This document shows, in pieces, positions 1 to 11,028 of a stretch of 64,000 nucleotides of DNA. A model generated the notes under the pieces. The model worked only from the letters and a program-made list of their open reading frames with translations. It had not been told where the DNA came from and ran no database searches. The stretch covers positions 62,001 through 126,000 of the forward strand of contig JBAKBP010003164.1 in the NCBI GenBank assembly GCA_037953745.1. The letters are read 5' to 3'. The translations under genes were made by a program, and so were the position numbers. The stretch's first letter is position 1. Each line of letters begins with the position of its first letter. Source of the stretch: Lithodes maja (taxonomy: Eukaryota > Arthropoda > Malacostraca > Decapoda > Lithodidae).

Positions 1-721
1 ACACATGTGAACAATACTCAATACAAGGGCGCACTATGCCCCTGTACAGAGCAAGAAGCTGTGCAGGGGAAAAGAACCCCCTAAGGCGGTTGAGCACACC
101 CAGCTTCTGGGAGGCTGCCTTAGCAAGACTGGTAATATGGTCCTTCCAAATGAGAGCAGAAGAAAAAGAGACACCAAGAATATTGAGAGAAAATGAAGGG
201 TTGATTTTTGTATTGTTGAAGAATAAGGGATAGTCCGCTGGGAGATCCTGACGGGTAGATAGATGGAGAAATTGGGTTTTGGAAGCATTAAAGTTAACAA
301 GGTTTTCTCTGCCCCAATTGGAAATTGTATTTAGATCAGAATTTAAGAGTTCTATGGCTTCATTACGTTTGTTGTTGAGAGATTGCTGGCTGGGGCGTTC
401 TGAAAAACTAATGGAGTAGTGTAAGGTTGAGTCGTCTGCGTATGAATGGATGGGAATTAAGGTACAGTTAAGGAGATCATTTATAAAAATTAGAAAGAGA
501 ATAGGAGATAGGACAGAGCCCTGAGGAACACCGGAGTTTATAGGGTGAGGAAGTGAACAATGGCCGTCCACAACCGCGGCTATGGAACGGCCGGAAAGGA
601 AATTAGAGACAAAGGCACAGATGGAGGGATAGAAACCGAAGGAGGGTAGTTTAGAAATTAAAGATTTATGCCAGACTCTATCGAAGGCTTTCGATATGTC
701 TAGTGCAATAGAAAAGGGTGA
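1..721 (-). mobile_element. 5'-truncated non-LTR retrotransposon, reverse transcriptase domain, open off the left edge
   Basis: Read on the minus strand the frame is open without a stop for about 240 codons, from 721 to the window edge. It has no internal start codon, so ATG-based gene calling misses it. Visible RT landmarks in order are ALDISKAFDRVWH (near 700-660), SGVPQGSVLSP (near 540-510) and the catalytic YADD box at 431-442, followed by a thumb-like region. The motif set fits the Jockey/CR1 group of LINEs, whose RT copies the element RNA at the nicked target. The endonuclease and the N-terminal RT are missing, so this is a 5'-truncated copy. The 3' end lies outside the window. The lack of stops suggests a recent insertion. 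Confidence 0.85.
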
Positions 722-1300
722 TAGATATGGGTGACATATTGTTTATTTACAAAGGCCATGCGCCTGATTGGTCAAGAGAAGCCTCGGTGAAAATAACCGA
801 AAGGGAGCCGTAAGGGAGCTCAACGATGCGTTCGTGAATACACCTTCCGCACTCCCTTAGGAACAATCGTAGGTTGCTGTACAACATCGCACGCTACGAC
901 CGTTAGTGAATCTGGGTCCTGGGTCGGGTACTGGGTCAGACGTCGCGCTTTTCCCGCCCAAACCACCAAACGTCTCCCGTTATCTGTAAACATGACATTG
1001 TATAACTTGGCTTAATTAATCTGAATATACGATTATATCATGTTTCATAATCACACAATTACTGATGCTAATTACAAAAGATGGGTAGTTTTCTTAGATC
1101 GCCCTCTCACGAGGTAGTGATTTACCTTTCTAACTGGTAGGCTATAAGGTGGGATTATTTCAGCAAACATTATAGTATGATAAAATTGGCAGATATTATG
1201 AACATTTATATTTTGTTCATACCCATATATATATATATATACAGTATATATATTGATAGCCTAACCAGAAACAATCCTATTTCTGCGCACAAATCTCCGA
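722..1300. other. unassigned non-coding DNA
   Basis: No open frame, tRNA-like box or terminal repeat that I recognise. A short (TA)n tract lies at about 1205-1250. Confidence 0.5.
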
Positions 1301-1302
1301 CG

Positions 1303-1680
1303 CCCCGGGGAGATGATCGGTTTTTCTGGACACCTTTCTCCCTCATGCTTAGGCACACTAGTTTTCAGATTATTATGTTATCTCCACCAACCTATTAGGA
1401 CGTTCGGCCCATTAGTTTGGCGATATTAAGACATTTCGCCCCTTTTCTTTGTCAATATTAAGACTTTTCGTGTCATTTAGGTATCAAAGTAGCCTATTCC
1501 TGGCTAGCCATAGCCAGCCTGTAATTTAAGAGGAACCGGCCTTCGGACGGGAAATTTTCCTACCGAAAAATTTACAAATTTATCCTAAAGGGTGATCCTG
1601 GAGTTGCTTTATTAAGTTGGATGGAGGTCTAGGGAGGAAACTAAAAAAATATTTAAATAAGTGAACAAATCGACCAAAAA
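1303..1680 (-). repeat. family B element, partial, reverse orientation
   Basis: It opens with GGGGAGATGATCGGTTTTTC, the family B terminus, and carries the diagnostic blocks 'aagaggaaccggcc' and 'gtctagggaggaaact' in reverse order relative to the copies at 3150-3450, 23251-23816 and 30959-33060. Better copies are flanked by TTAA. It has no coding capacity. A further forward fragment of the family lies at about 2020-2180. Confidence 0.65.
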
Positions 1681-1772
1681 ATTAACCATCCTCGCTCAAT
1701 GTATCCAAATTATACATTGCTACTAAATTGGTGCCTCTACCTTGATGGAGTTCCCTACACTTTTGGCCTTGG

Positions 1773-1986
1773 CTAAAGCCACTGTCACACGAGCGCTTTT
1801 TCCGTCAATTTTAAATGAGCAAGTTTTTCTGGTGATATTTAGGGATATTGCATTGGAATTGGAAACTAGATCGAAGGTAGATAATGTTAGCTAGTTTAAT
1901 TCAAGGGAACTTATATTTTGAAGCTACCAGACAACAATTGCCCGTATAAATTGACGGAAAAATAGCTTGTGTGACACTGCCTTTAA
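1773..1986. mobile_element. MITE with TCACAC-type terminal inverted repeats
   Basis: The left end CTAAAGCCACTGTCACACGA pairs imperfectly with the right end (1945-1986), whose reverse complement begins TTAAAGGCAGTGTCACACAA. The arms continue into 'ttttccgtcaattt' on both sides. A related element lies at 34165-34372 beside a Rab19 exon. There is no transposase. Superfamily uncertain; hAT-like is a guess from the end sequence. Confidence 0.65.
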
Positions 1987-2195
1987 TACTAACCGTAGGC
2001 TATTTGGTGCGAGGAAGGGGGGAAAATCGACACCTGAATGGCACGAAAGGTCTTAAAATTGATATAAATGGGGCAAAAATTCTTAAAATTGCCAAACTAT
2101 TGGGGCGAACGTCTTAAAATCTCAAAAGCAATGGGGCTAAACATGAGAGAGAAAGGGTTCCAGAAAAAAATCCCTCAAGCGAAAATCACCCTTAA

Positions 2196-2818
2196 CCTAA
2201 CAAGTGCGCATGAGGGTAATTGAAAATGTCCCCCCTGTGCTGACGTATTTGAGGTGTTTCCGTCACTAAAATATTCATTGTACCATTAATAGCATTAATA
2301 ATTATCCATATGCGCCTATTATGGGTTGATTATAAAGGTATTAACCTGAAACAACAATAAAACGAGTGAAAACAGCGTTTGGATGGTCAAAATCGGAGAT
2401 ATAGCCCGCGAGTTGTATAATGTATGGGTGAGGCAAACTGCTTTCCCGCCAATTTCCCCCAAGGCCACTGAGACACAGTCGATCGATACTCTCTCTCTCT
2501 CTCTTGCACTCGCTTGCCATCAGTGATGACAACACCCTGCTTGCAACTCGCTAATGTTAGCACGAAAATATACCTCAGAATAAGGGAATAATAGGGAAAA
2601 TAGGTGATAACTGAAGAAGAGGAGGAAAGTGGGGAAGGAGGGGAGGTAGAGGACTGAGATTTTGCATGGCCCAGGGGCCAAAAAAAAAAAAAAAAATAAT
2701 TAAAATTAAAAAAAAAAAAAATTCGATGTCAAAAGTTGATTTTTTATTTTACTTACTCTCAAGAGTCTTCCCACAGTCCGCCGGGGGAACTCTTAAGAGT
2801 CTCCCCGCAGCTCCCGGG
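2196..2818 (-). mobile_element. family A TTAA element (copy A1)
   Basis: Flanked by TTAA at 2192-2195 and 2819-2822. In plus orientation family A starts CCCGGGAGCTGCGGGG and ends GCGCACTTGTTAGG. It contains two short near-repeats (tcttaagagttcccccggcg / gcgggaagactcttgagag), a 20-40 bp poly(A)/(T) tract, the palindrome GGCCCCTGGGCC and a GA microsatellite. A 64-codon open frame occurs in most copies but follows DNA identity and is not taken as a gene. The TTAA target is the signature of piggyBac-type transposition; no transposase is present. Confidence 0.85.
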
Positions 2819-2851
2819 TTAATGCTTTTACCGTTGATGAAATATACCATA

Positions 2852-3078
2852 CAATTGCCCACTTGCGAGTTTTGGTCTATAAGGAAGTTGGAGCTGTGGC
2901 CATCAATATTTAGCAGAATGATCAGCTAAAATACGGTCATAACTAATTTATAAATACACAAAACCAAATGTATCATACTTTTATCCATCAGAAACCCACA
3001 TTATTATTGCATTTATCTTTAAAATCGATGTTCTCAGCTCCAACTTCCTTATAGCCTGAAACTCGCAAGTGGTCAATT
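2852..3078. repeat. foldback repeat with 44-bp arms
   Basis: The arms at 2852-2895 and 3036-3078 are near-perfect reverse complements (shared cores cacttgcgagttt and tataaggaagttggagct), separated by about 140 bp of AT-rich DNA. It is probably a MITE. No target duplication could be assigned with confidence. Confidence 0.65.
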
Positions 3079-3149
3079 GCTTTCTTTCATGCATATCTAA
3101 GCCAGAAATAGAATGCTTTGAAGGGGGGATGGACGTATTTATTTGCTCA

Positions 3150-3450
3150 TTTATGTATATTTTTATTATTTGATTTTAGTTTCCTCCCTAGGCCTCCATC
3201 AAGCTTAACAACCCCCCCCCCCCCCCTCCTTCAAAATAAATTTGTACATTTTTCGATAGAATAATGTCCCCTACCAAAGGCCGGTTCCTCTTAAATTACA
3301 GGCTCGCTTTCGCTCGCCAGTAAAAAATCAACACCTAAATGACACGAAACGTTTTAATATTGACAAAGAAATGGGGCGAACGTCTTAAAATTTGAAAACT
3401 AATGGGGCTAAACATGAAGAAGGGGGACCAGAAAAACGACCCATCTCCCC
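3150..3450 (+). repeat. family B element fragment ending at TTAA
   Basis: Carries the B blocks 'tttagtttcctccctagg', 'aggccggttcctcttaaa' and 'tggggctaaacatga', and ends in CCATCTCCCC directly against TTAA (3451-3454). A poly(C) run sits at 3211-3230. Confidence 0.65.
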
Positions 3451-3535
3451 TTAACCCTCTGTTCCCGGAAGGGCTCTTGAACGCCCATAAAAAAGCATAT
3501 AACAGGTACCCGGAAGGCCTCTTAACCTAACAAGT

Positions 3536-4100
3536 GCGCATGGGGGTAATTGAAAACGTCCCCCTGTGCTGACGTATTTGAGGTGTTTCCGTCACTAAAA
3601 TATTCATTGTACCATTAACCTCTGAAGTGCGCACGGGGGTAAATGAAAACCTCCCCCTGTGCTGACGTATTTGAGGTTTTTCGTCACTAAAATATTCATT
3701 GTACCATTAATAGCATTAATAATTATCCATATGCGCCTATTATGGGTTGATTATAAAGGTATTAACCTGAAACAACAATAAAACGAGTGAAAACAGCGTT
3801 TGGATGGTCAAAATCGGAGATATAGCCCGCGAGTTGTATAATCTATGGGTGAGGCAAACTCCTTTCCCGCCAATTTCCCCCAAGGCCACTGAGACACAGT
3901 CGATCGATACTCTCTCTCTCTCTCTTGCACTCGATGGCCATCAGTGATGACAACACCCTGCTTGCAACTCGCTAATGTTAGCACGAAAATATACCTCAGA
4001 ATAAGGGAATAATAGGGAAAATAGGTGATAACTGAGGAATAGGAGGAAAGTGGGGAAGGAGGGGAGGTAGAGGACTGAGATTTTGCATGGCCCAGGGGCC

Positions 4101-4131
<31 letters not shown>

Positions 4132-4740
4132 GATGTAAAAAGTTGATTTTTAGTTTTACTTACTCCAGAGAGTCTTCCCGCAGTCCGCCGGCCGAACTCT
4201 AAAGAGTCTTCCCGCAGTTCCCGGGTTAATAATTATCCATATGCGCCTATTATGGGTTGATTATAAAGGTATTAACCTGAAACAACAATAAAACGAGTGA
4301 AAACAGCGTTTGGATGGTCAAAATCGGAGATATAGCCCGCGAGTTGTATAATGTATGGGTGAGGCAAACTGCTTTCCCGCCAATTTCCCCCAAGGCCACT
4401 GAGACACAGTCGATCGATACTCTCTCTCTCTCTCTTGCACTCGCTTGCCATCAGTGATGACAACACCCTGCTTGCAACTCGCTAATGTTAGCACGAAAAT
4501 ATACCTCAGAATAAGGGAATAATAGGGAAAATAGGTGATAACTGAAGGAGAGGAGGAAAGTGGGGAAGGAGGGGAGGTAGAGGACTGAGATTTTGCATGG
4601 CCCAGGGGCCAAAAAAAAAATAAAAATAAATATTTTTTTTTTTTTTTCGATGTCAAAAGTTGATTTTTTATTTTACTTACTCTCAAGTCTTCCCGCAGTC
4701 CGCCGGGGGAACTCTTAAGAGTCTCCCCGCAGCTCCCGGG
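3536..4740 (-). mobile_element. family A element (A2 outer) inside D, itself split by a second A
   Basis: The outer A copy is 3536-3614 plus 4230-4740, bounded by TTAA at 3532-3535 and 4741-4744, both inside the D element. It is interrupted at 3615-4229 by another family A copy. Confidence 0.85.
3619..4225 (-). mobile_element. family A element (A2 inner, CAGAGG-end variant)
   Basis: Bounded by TTAA at 3615-3618 and 4226-4229. The 3' end reads GTGCGCACTTCAGAGG in family orientation, the variant also seen at 19747 and 59670, against TTGTTAGG in the others. The host A copy normally reads ccaTTAAtagcaTTAAtaatt here. Nine bases between its two TTAA sites are missing across the insertion. Confidence 0.85.
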
Positions 4741-4992
4741 TTAAACACCCATGACGTCACAGCCTGTGAGCTTGGTGTGCGGGGCGTCGGTCCGACACAT
4801 GTAAACAACAGCCGGCTGGACCGACGCTCCGCATCTCCGGCCACAAGAAGGAGAGCGTCGCTTGTTCGTGTGTGCCTGTATGTTGTTGTTAAGTATCGAA
4901 AAGTGGTGTAAAGTGGCTGTTTTGGCCATAAAGTTATCTCCAATGAAATCATCATCACAGCTCAACCAGTTGACTTAGAGAGCTCTACTTAA

Positions 4993-5472
4993 CCCTCCGT
5001 TCCCGGATGGGCTCTTGAACGCCCATAAAAAAGCATGTAACAGAAACCCGGATGGTCCCTTAAACACCCATGACGTCACAGCCTGTGAGCTTGCTGTGCG
5101 CGGCGTCGGTCCGACGCATGTAAACAACAGCCGGCTGGACCGACGCTCCGCATCTCCGGCCACAAGAAGGAGAGCGTCGCTTGTTCTTGTGTGCCTGTAT
5201 GTTGTTGTTAAGTATCGAAAAGTGGTGTAAAGTGGCTGTTTTGGCCATAAAGTTATCTCCAATGAAATCATCATCACAGCTCAACCAGTTGACTTAGAGA
5301 GCTCTACTTAATGCCATTCTACAGGTAAATAACACAGCTACGCTTGGGGATGTGCGGGAATGCGGGAAGCAGTCTGATTAACGAATATACGGTAGCCTAG
5401 CCTAGACGTTTTTCGGCCAAAACACCCGGATTTCGAGGAATATATATATAATACATAGCCGGGGCTGGAGGG
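4993..5472 (+). mobile_element. family D TTAA element, intact 480-bp inner copy
   Basis: TTAA at 4989-4992 and 5473-5476; ends CCCTCCGTTCCCGG and CCGGGGCTGGAGGG form 14-bp imperfect inverted repeats. It lies in a TTAA of another D copy (host context gctctacTTAAtgccattctac). No transposase, so it is non-autonomous. Confidence 0.9.
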
Positions 5473-5641
5473 TTAATGCCATTCTACAGGTAAATAACAC
5501 AGCTACGCTTGGGGATGCGCGGGAATGCGGGAAGCAGTCTGATTAACGAATATACGGTAGCCTAGCCTAGACGTTTTTCGGCCAAAACACCCGGGTTTCG
5601 AGGAATATATATATAATACATAACCGGGGCTGGAGGGTTAA

Positions 5642-6067
5642 GTAAAATGGTCATACATTTTTACTATAGCCTACTTCACAAACATGATGTACGGTGACGC
5701 TAATAAGTCATGTTTCACCTGTCATTACGTTAGGCTCCCTTTGTGCTGTATTAATGTCTGTCAGATGTTGAATAGGGTGGGTAAGTGGAGGAACATGCTT
5801 GTAGCCTATATCTCACTTGAAACGAATAAATCAAGTTTTAAACATTGCTGATACCAATAATTGATCGAAATATAGGCTACTTGGTGCCAAAACATCACTT
5901 ATTAGCCCGACTGTACCGGTATATATAAAGTATTTGGGGGCCGAATATAAATGGCAGTCAATCATGCACACAACACACTTTCTTTCATAAGAGAGAGAGG
6001 GAGAGAGAATTTATTAAATATTGAATTATGGATTTGAATATTATATATACTGTATACCGGTATACTG

Positions 6068-6126
<59 letters not shown>

Positions 6127-6136
6127 TGTATATATA
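5642..6136. other. AT-rich non-coding DNA with (AT)n microsatellite
   Basis: Nothing recognised in 5642-6035. A TA/AT dinucleotide tract fills about 6040-6136 and resumes at 6622-6720 on the other side of the Tigger-like element, which therefore inserted into the microsatellite. Confidence 0.7.
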
Positions 6137-6621
6137 CAGTAAACCCTCGCTATCTCGGACTAATTGGGGGGAGACCCAGTCCGAGATGACCGAAAATCCG
6201 AGATGTCCGAAGTCCGACTTATGTCCGACTTAAGAGAGGAAAATGTCCGAATTGGAAGAGGGAGTCCGAGCCACCAGAGAAAACGGAGACTTCCCTATCA
6301 CTAACAACGTTGATTCAAGATAAATTACAGTACCTGTACAGTATCCAGCAGACATATATTATAAATACAGTATCACTTTCCTTCTCCATTTCACTGTCCT
6401 TCTCCACCTCACTGTAGCCTTAGATCTCGGAATTTACCCTTAGATCTCGGAATTTTCCGAGATATATGACACCTGTCCGACAGACCATGTGGGCCCTCGG
6501 AGTTTTCCCCTTACATCTCGGAATTTTCCGAGATATACGGCGAATTTTCCGAGAGGCCGATGCCAGTCCGAGTAGTCCGGGTTTCCGACTTCTAGAGGTC
6601 CGAGATAGCGAGGGTTTACTG
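6137..6621. mobile_element. pogo/Tigger-like MITE, TA-flanked
   Basis: Left end CAGTAAACCCTCGCTATCTC is matched by its reverse complement at 6598-6621, with TA on both sides. The interior is a series of 'tccgagat' reiterations and has no transposase. CAG...CTG ends, a TA target and 'aaaccctcgct' termini are typical of Tigger-type Tc1/mariner relatives. Similar ends occur at 29458-30478 and 38514-39492. Confidence 0.85.
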
Positions 6622-6629
6622 TATATATA

Positions 6630-6666
<37 letters not shown>

Positions 6667-6826
6667 TATATATATATACTGTATATATATATATAATTAT
6701 ATATATATATATATATATATAGGGTGATGACCATACTGCATAGGTAGGGGTACAACACCAGGGTGGGGGGGCGCGCTTACCTATACCGAAGGAACACTAT
6801 GGGAATAAATGTTTATCGGAAGATTT

Positions 6827-6972
6827 CCACTCGAGCGATTTTTTTCTGGAGCCCTTTCGCCCTCATGTTTAGCCCCATTGCTTTTGAGATTTTAAAACGT
6901 TCGCCCCATTAGTTTGACAATGTTAAGAATTTTCTATCGCGAGCCTGTAATTTAAGAGGAACCGGCACATAC
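6827..6972 (-). repeat. family B fragment
   Basis: Shares 'tttttctgg', 'tcatgtttagccccatt' and 'aagaggaaccggc' with the other B copies, in reverse orientation. It ends where the gypsy scrap begins. Confidence 0.55.
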
Positions 6973-6984
6973 CTTAAAACCTCA

Positions 6985-7137
6985 AAAACCGTCTCCACCA
7001 CGCCCAGACCTGCCAGGACCTCCAGAACCCCTTTACCATCGGAGACCAAGTCATGGTTGCCAAGCTACCCATCACCAACAAGCTAGGGCCCCGCTACATC
7101 GGCCCCTACACCATTATGAAAGTCCTGAATCCATTAC
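6985..7137 (+). pseudogene. Ty3/gypsy integrase C-terminal scrap
   Basis: In the frame of codon 7023 the plus strand reads ...FTIGDQVMVAKLP and then NKLGPRYIGPYTIMKVLN. This is the GPY/F-type module at the C-terminus of chromovirus/gypsy integrases (GDxVxV..., KLxPRYxGPYxI). Only about 50 codons remain, with no LTR or other pol domain nearby. It abuts an antisense LINE at about 7136. Confidence 0.65.
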
Positions 7138-10100
7138 CACGGCGAGTCGAGAATTTACAGAAACCAGCTAATGGCTGGTTTGTCCCCCTCGACGTCACAG
7201 ACAAAATTATTGGGTAGTGATCGCTGATAGCACAATCACCATCAACCTCCCAACCTATATCCGAGGCCTCTAGAGGTGAACACAGGGACAAATCTATCAC
7301 CGTTTGAGTCATCTCGCCTGTATCTAAAACAACAGAAGGGTGACTATCCAAAACTCTCTCCATCATTGCGGTTTACCACGACATCACCCCAGATGAGACT
7401 ATGAGCATTAAAGTCTCCCAATCATAAATAAGGTTCATGCAGTTGGTTAAGTACATCCACTATCTCCTCGGTAGTAGGTGGCACAACCATATTAGGAGGT
7501 ATATAGATACTGCAGATGGTGAATAATTTGTGCAGCTGCACCTTAGCAGCTGCCACTTGCAATCTGGTTTGAACCGGAAATTCTTGGCAAGGAATATCTT
7601 TCCTCACCAAGAGAGCAGCACCCATTATGGTGCCGAGATCTGTATCATCATGAGAAAGGACTACACTATAGCCCTTAACCCGGGAACTGCTGGGAGACTC
7701 TTAAGAGTTCCCCCAGCGGACTGCTGGGAGACTCTTATGAGTAAGTGAAAAAAAAAATCAACTTTTGACATCGAAAAAAAAAAAAAATATATTTTTATTT
7801 TTTTATTTTTTTTTGGCCCCTGGGCCATGAAAAATCTCAGTCCTCTACCTCCCCTCCTTCCCCACTTTCCTCCTCTCCTTCAGTTATCACCTATTTTCCC
7901 TGTTATTCCCTTATTCTGAGGTATATTTTCGTGCTAACATTAGCGAGTTGCAAGCAGGGTGTTGTCATCACTGATGGCAAGCGAGTGCAAGAGAGAGAGA
8001 GAGAGTATCGATCGACTGTGTCTCAGTGGCCTTGGGGGAAATTGGCGGGAAAGCAGTTTGCCTCACCCATACATTATACAACTCGCGGGCTATATCTCCG
8101 ATTTTGACCATCCAAACGCTGTTTTCACTCGTTTTATTGTTGTTTCAGGTTAATACCTTTATAATCAACCCATAATAGGTGCATATGGATAAGTATTAAT
8201 GCTATTAATGGTACAATGAATATTTTAGTGACGGAAACACCTCAAATACGTCAGCACAGGGGGACGTTTCCAATTACCCCCATGCGCACTTGCTAGGTTA
8301 ATAACATTAAAATTTCTAAAATTATGGTTAGTTTCATTCAGGGCAATGCAAGCTGGTTGGTAATCATGCACTGACATACTCTGTCAGTGCCTCCCTCTTA
8401 GATGCATACCCCAGAATGTTCCACTGAATGATTTTTTAACTCAAACTGTAGTGATGGTATGATCTACGTTGGTATCTACATTCAAAATACAGGGTTCATC
8501 CTTGGGTCTCAATTTGCTTGTATCCTCGGGGAGAGGATTATCCACAGGCTCATCAGGGCCAGGGGGTTGCAAAGGGTAATCCCTTGGAGATTCTCCATCA
8601 GAAATAGTGTCGACTGTGTCGAGGACGCTTATTTCATCAGAATTAGAGGGCCTATCAAGGTGTAGCCTACAGGGGCAGGCAAGGGTATGGTATTGCTCTC
8701 ACCCTTATCAGTAGATCTCTGGCACTTTTGTACAAAAGTATGTGATTTACAGCTGAATGGCACTGTACCTGAGATCTGTTGTCCCAGACTCATCTGCTGG
8801 ATTTGGAGAAGTTACAATCAGGCTCGCCGACGGATATCGAGAAACCACTGAAGCCTTCCTCAGAATCTGAAGAGAGCCCCCTTCGTCTCCTCCGCTTCAC
8901 AGATTGCCAGGAGCCGTGAGACTGAGTTGGAGAACCCTGTACAGGAACATCAAGTACCTGTTCCGCAGGGCGATTTGATCTCACACTTGACAGCAGGCGG
9001 AATCTGTTGCTGGTAGAGACTCCTGAACTCGTCGGCATAGAGGTGGGTTGATGTGTCGTGTATTGTGAGGTGGGTCGATGAGTGAGTACAGCAGCAGGTA
9101 AATGAGAAGCGTCCCTTTGAGGATTGGCTACCCCAGCATAGGAAAGCCCCCCAGCTAACTTCGCACTACCGACAACCCTCGCCTTCGCTTGCATCGGCCT
9201 GATCTTTTCCTAATCGATAATTCTCAATATTTCCTGGATTTCAAATACTCCGGGCAGTTCACACTATTGGCTTCATGGGAACCATTGCAATTGGCACAGT
9301 GGAAAGGTCTCATACAGTCCAGTCCCTCATGTTGACCCCCCACTGCAGGAGCAGATGATTGTAGTGCTTCAACAAAAATTCACACTGTGGTTGAATCGTT
9401 GGCACCTAGTGCAGCGCCTCAGCTTTCTGATAAAAGGAGAAACATTGAAGGGCCTCTCTCGATACTGTACCCTGTCAGGAAGCATGTATGTATTAAATAC
9501 CAGGAGAAACATGGGCGAACTACCAAGTTGGTTTATCTTAATCACCCCAAATTTGGAGAAGGCCCTGGTTAAAAGGTCTGGAGGTCTTGTCTTCAAGTAA
9601 GGGGCATATATAACCCCTTCCATGGAGTTGAGATCATCATGAGGAGCACTATGGGCCACATTAACACCCAGCTGTATAGCAATGATTTTTAAGCAGTGCT
9701 TATCAGAATGTGCCTTGATGACAACATCCTTGCCTTGGGTAAAGAGGTGGGTTTCATCTAAGGGACCACTTTTCAGAACAACGTCCTCATAGAGCAGGAA
9801 GGAGTCCAGGTCATACCCACCTTGGGTGATAGTTTAACAAAGGCTTGATAAGGAGCTGGGAAGAGGTCTCTCAATGCAGCAAGACTCACTTTTTTCGTCT
9901 TAGAAATAGATTTCTTCTTGCCCTTGGAGTGCAATGGGCCTGGCGGCTTGGAGAGATCAACATGGACCAATGGGATTGGCTCCGTGGAGGGCCCAGGAAC
10001 ACTGATGCAGATGTAATGGAGGTACCGGAAGTGGAAACTTTCTGAGTAGGGACAACACCGTCTAGATCCATAGATTGAGTGGCTGAGGCCAACTCACCCA

Positions 10101-10650
10101 TACCCCTATCTGATGAAGGGGGCAGGGTAGTGATAGAACCCTGGGAACTGGACCCAGCAGTATTGGAGACTGGTAAATAAGGTGCTAATGTCACAACAGT
10201 AGAGGGACCTGGGACAGCCACCAGATCAGCAGCCATAGGTCGTGAGGGGTCCGAGGGTGAGCCGGAGTCGACATCGAAAAGGACAGGCTGAGGATCAGAA
10301 TAATCAGAGAGAGTCGAGAGAACGCTAGAGTCGTCAACCATAGAGGGCCAGTTAGCCACCATAGCATGAAAAATAACTTCATTCCTGCTGCTTCCACACC
10401 CACCATGGAGCCACAATTAGGGAACTACAAAAACAGCCCCAGGGATGCAGCCAGAATATGCGCCAGGGATAAAGGGCATCATGAGGGTGCCTCCGTCCGT
10501 CAAGTTGGGCACAACACCCAGTCCCCCAGCATGGCGTAAAGGGGGCCACAAACGTGACACCAATTTTACAGAAGTAAGTAGGAGCCACCCACAAACACCC
10601 TCCAACAAAGCCGAAGATTAGTCGACAAAAAACATAAACATGCCAGGTCA
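7136..10650 (-). mobile_element. decayed I-group LINE (gag-like ORF1 plus endonuclease), split by a TTAA element
   Basis: Minus-strand order is 5' region (10650-10416), ORF1 remnants (10416-8790), the start of ORF2 with the endonuclease (about 8430-8302 and 7674-7136), then truncation before the RT. ORF1 ends in two zinc knuckles, CTRCQRFNHSVNFC (about 9410-9369) and CANCNGSHEANSVNC (about 9300-9240), preceded by the gag-like VIYAPYLKTRPPDLL. The endonuclease shows CIALNETNHN, ALLVRKDIP, GDFNAHSLIWGD and SDHYPIIL, as in I/R1-group elements. Frameshifts and a stop (near 7436) make it a relic. Confidence 0.8.
7679..8297 (+). mobile_element. family A TTAA element (A3) inserted in a LINE endonuclease frame
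   Basis: TTAA at 7675-7678 and 8298-8301. It has the usual A ends and interior. Removing it with one TTAA rejoins the antisense LINE in frame: ...NHNFRNFNVIKGYSVVLSH... runs through the TTAA as GTT ATT AAG. This fixes both the element's borders and its target duplication. Confidence 0.93.
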
Positions 10651-10746
10651 TATCAATATGAAGACAGGGCAGAGAAGTACGACATCACTGGAAGGCCCCA
10701 CTCTTACCAGTGATGAAGGGGGAGCACTTGGTCCACGAGGTCGATG

Positions 10747-11028
10747 TGTGGGGATCGGTTTTTACACCTTACCCGAAAGAGGATTTATGGAGCTCCGATC
10801 TTACTCTCAACCATCTGAACAATTTAACCAGCACACCTAAACTTCGTTAAATGCGGAAATAGCCTCACAAAAATATCATGCCCTGGTGGGGGCACGAACT
10901 CTCGACCCTTGGGTGTGAGGCAGGCACCTTACCAGTTAGACCAATAGAGATATCCCACTTGGCCTGTTCGGCTCAGGGTATTTCCGCATCCGAGGTCTGT
11001 CTAGGCTAGCCTATTTTCACTGACTTTA
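10747..11028. repeat. direct repeat, copy 1, carrying a tRNA-like SINE
   Basis: About 282 bp from 'tgtggggatcgg' to 'tgacttta', almost identical to 11285-11568. On the minus strand it holds a tRNA-like core: A-box TGGTCTAACTGGTAAGG at 10927-10943 and a B-box-like GGGTCGAGAGTTCGTGCC at 10891-10908. Confidence 0.8.

Larger units (their letters stand above)
3455..5637 (+). mobile_element. family D TTAA element (outer copy), split by two insertions
   Basis: The D element has piggyBac-like ends: TTAA-CCCTCTGTTCCCGG on the left and CCGGGGCTGGAGGG-TTAA on the right. This copy survives as 3455-3531, 4745-4988 and 5477-5637 (together about 482 bp, the length of the intact inner copy). Each break lies exactly at an internal TTAA. 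The first is filled by family A DNA (3536-4740), the second by another D element (4993-5472). The family includes the CRE-like core TGACGTCA and a shadow frame on both strands that is not a gene. Confidence 0.88.

Noticed and set aside
2341..2535. A 64-codon frame (MLSSLMASECKRERESIDRL...) recurring at 4272, 7959, 35534 and 59332
   Set aside because: It tracks family A DNA copies, sits across a GA microsatellite, and variants (19134, 26868) break it without preference for synonymous change, so it is not treated as a gene.
4683..5284. Frames of 74-100 codons on the minus strand in family D
   Set aside because: Same DNA repeat in several copies; overlapping frames are equally long, no motif.
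6420..6758. 112-codon minus frame rich in Tyr/Ile
   Set aside because: Translation of an (AT)n microsatellite plus MITE end.
9845..10045. Plus-strand short frames over 9355-10045
   Set aside because: Antisense to the gag-like ORF1 remnants, which have zinc knuckles on the minus strand.
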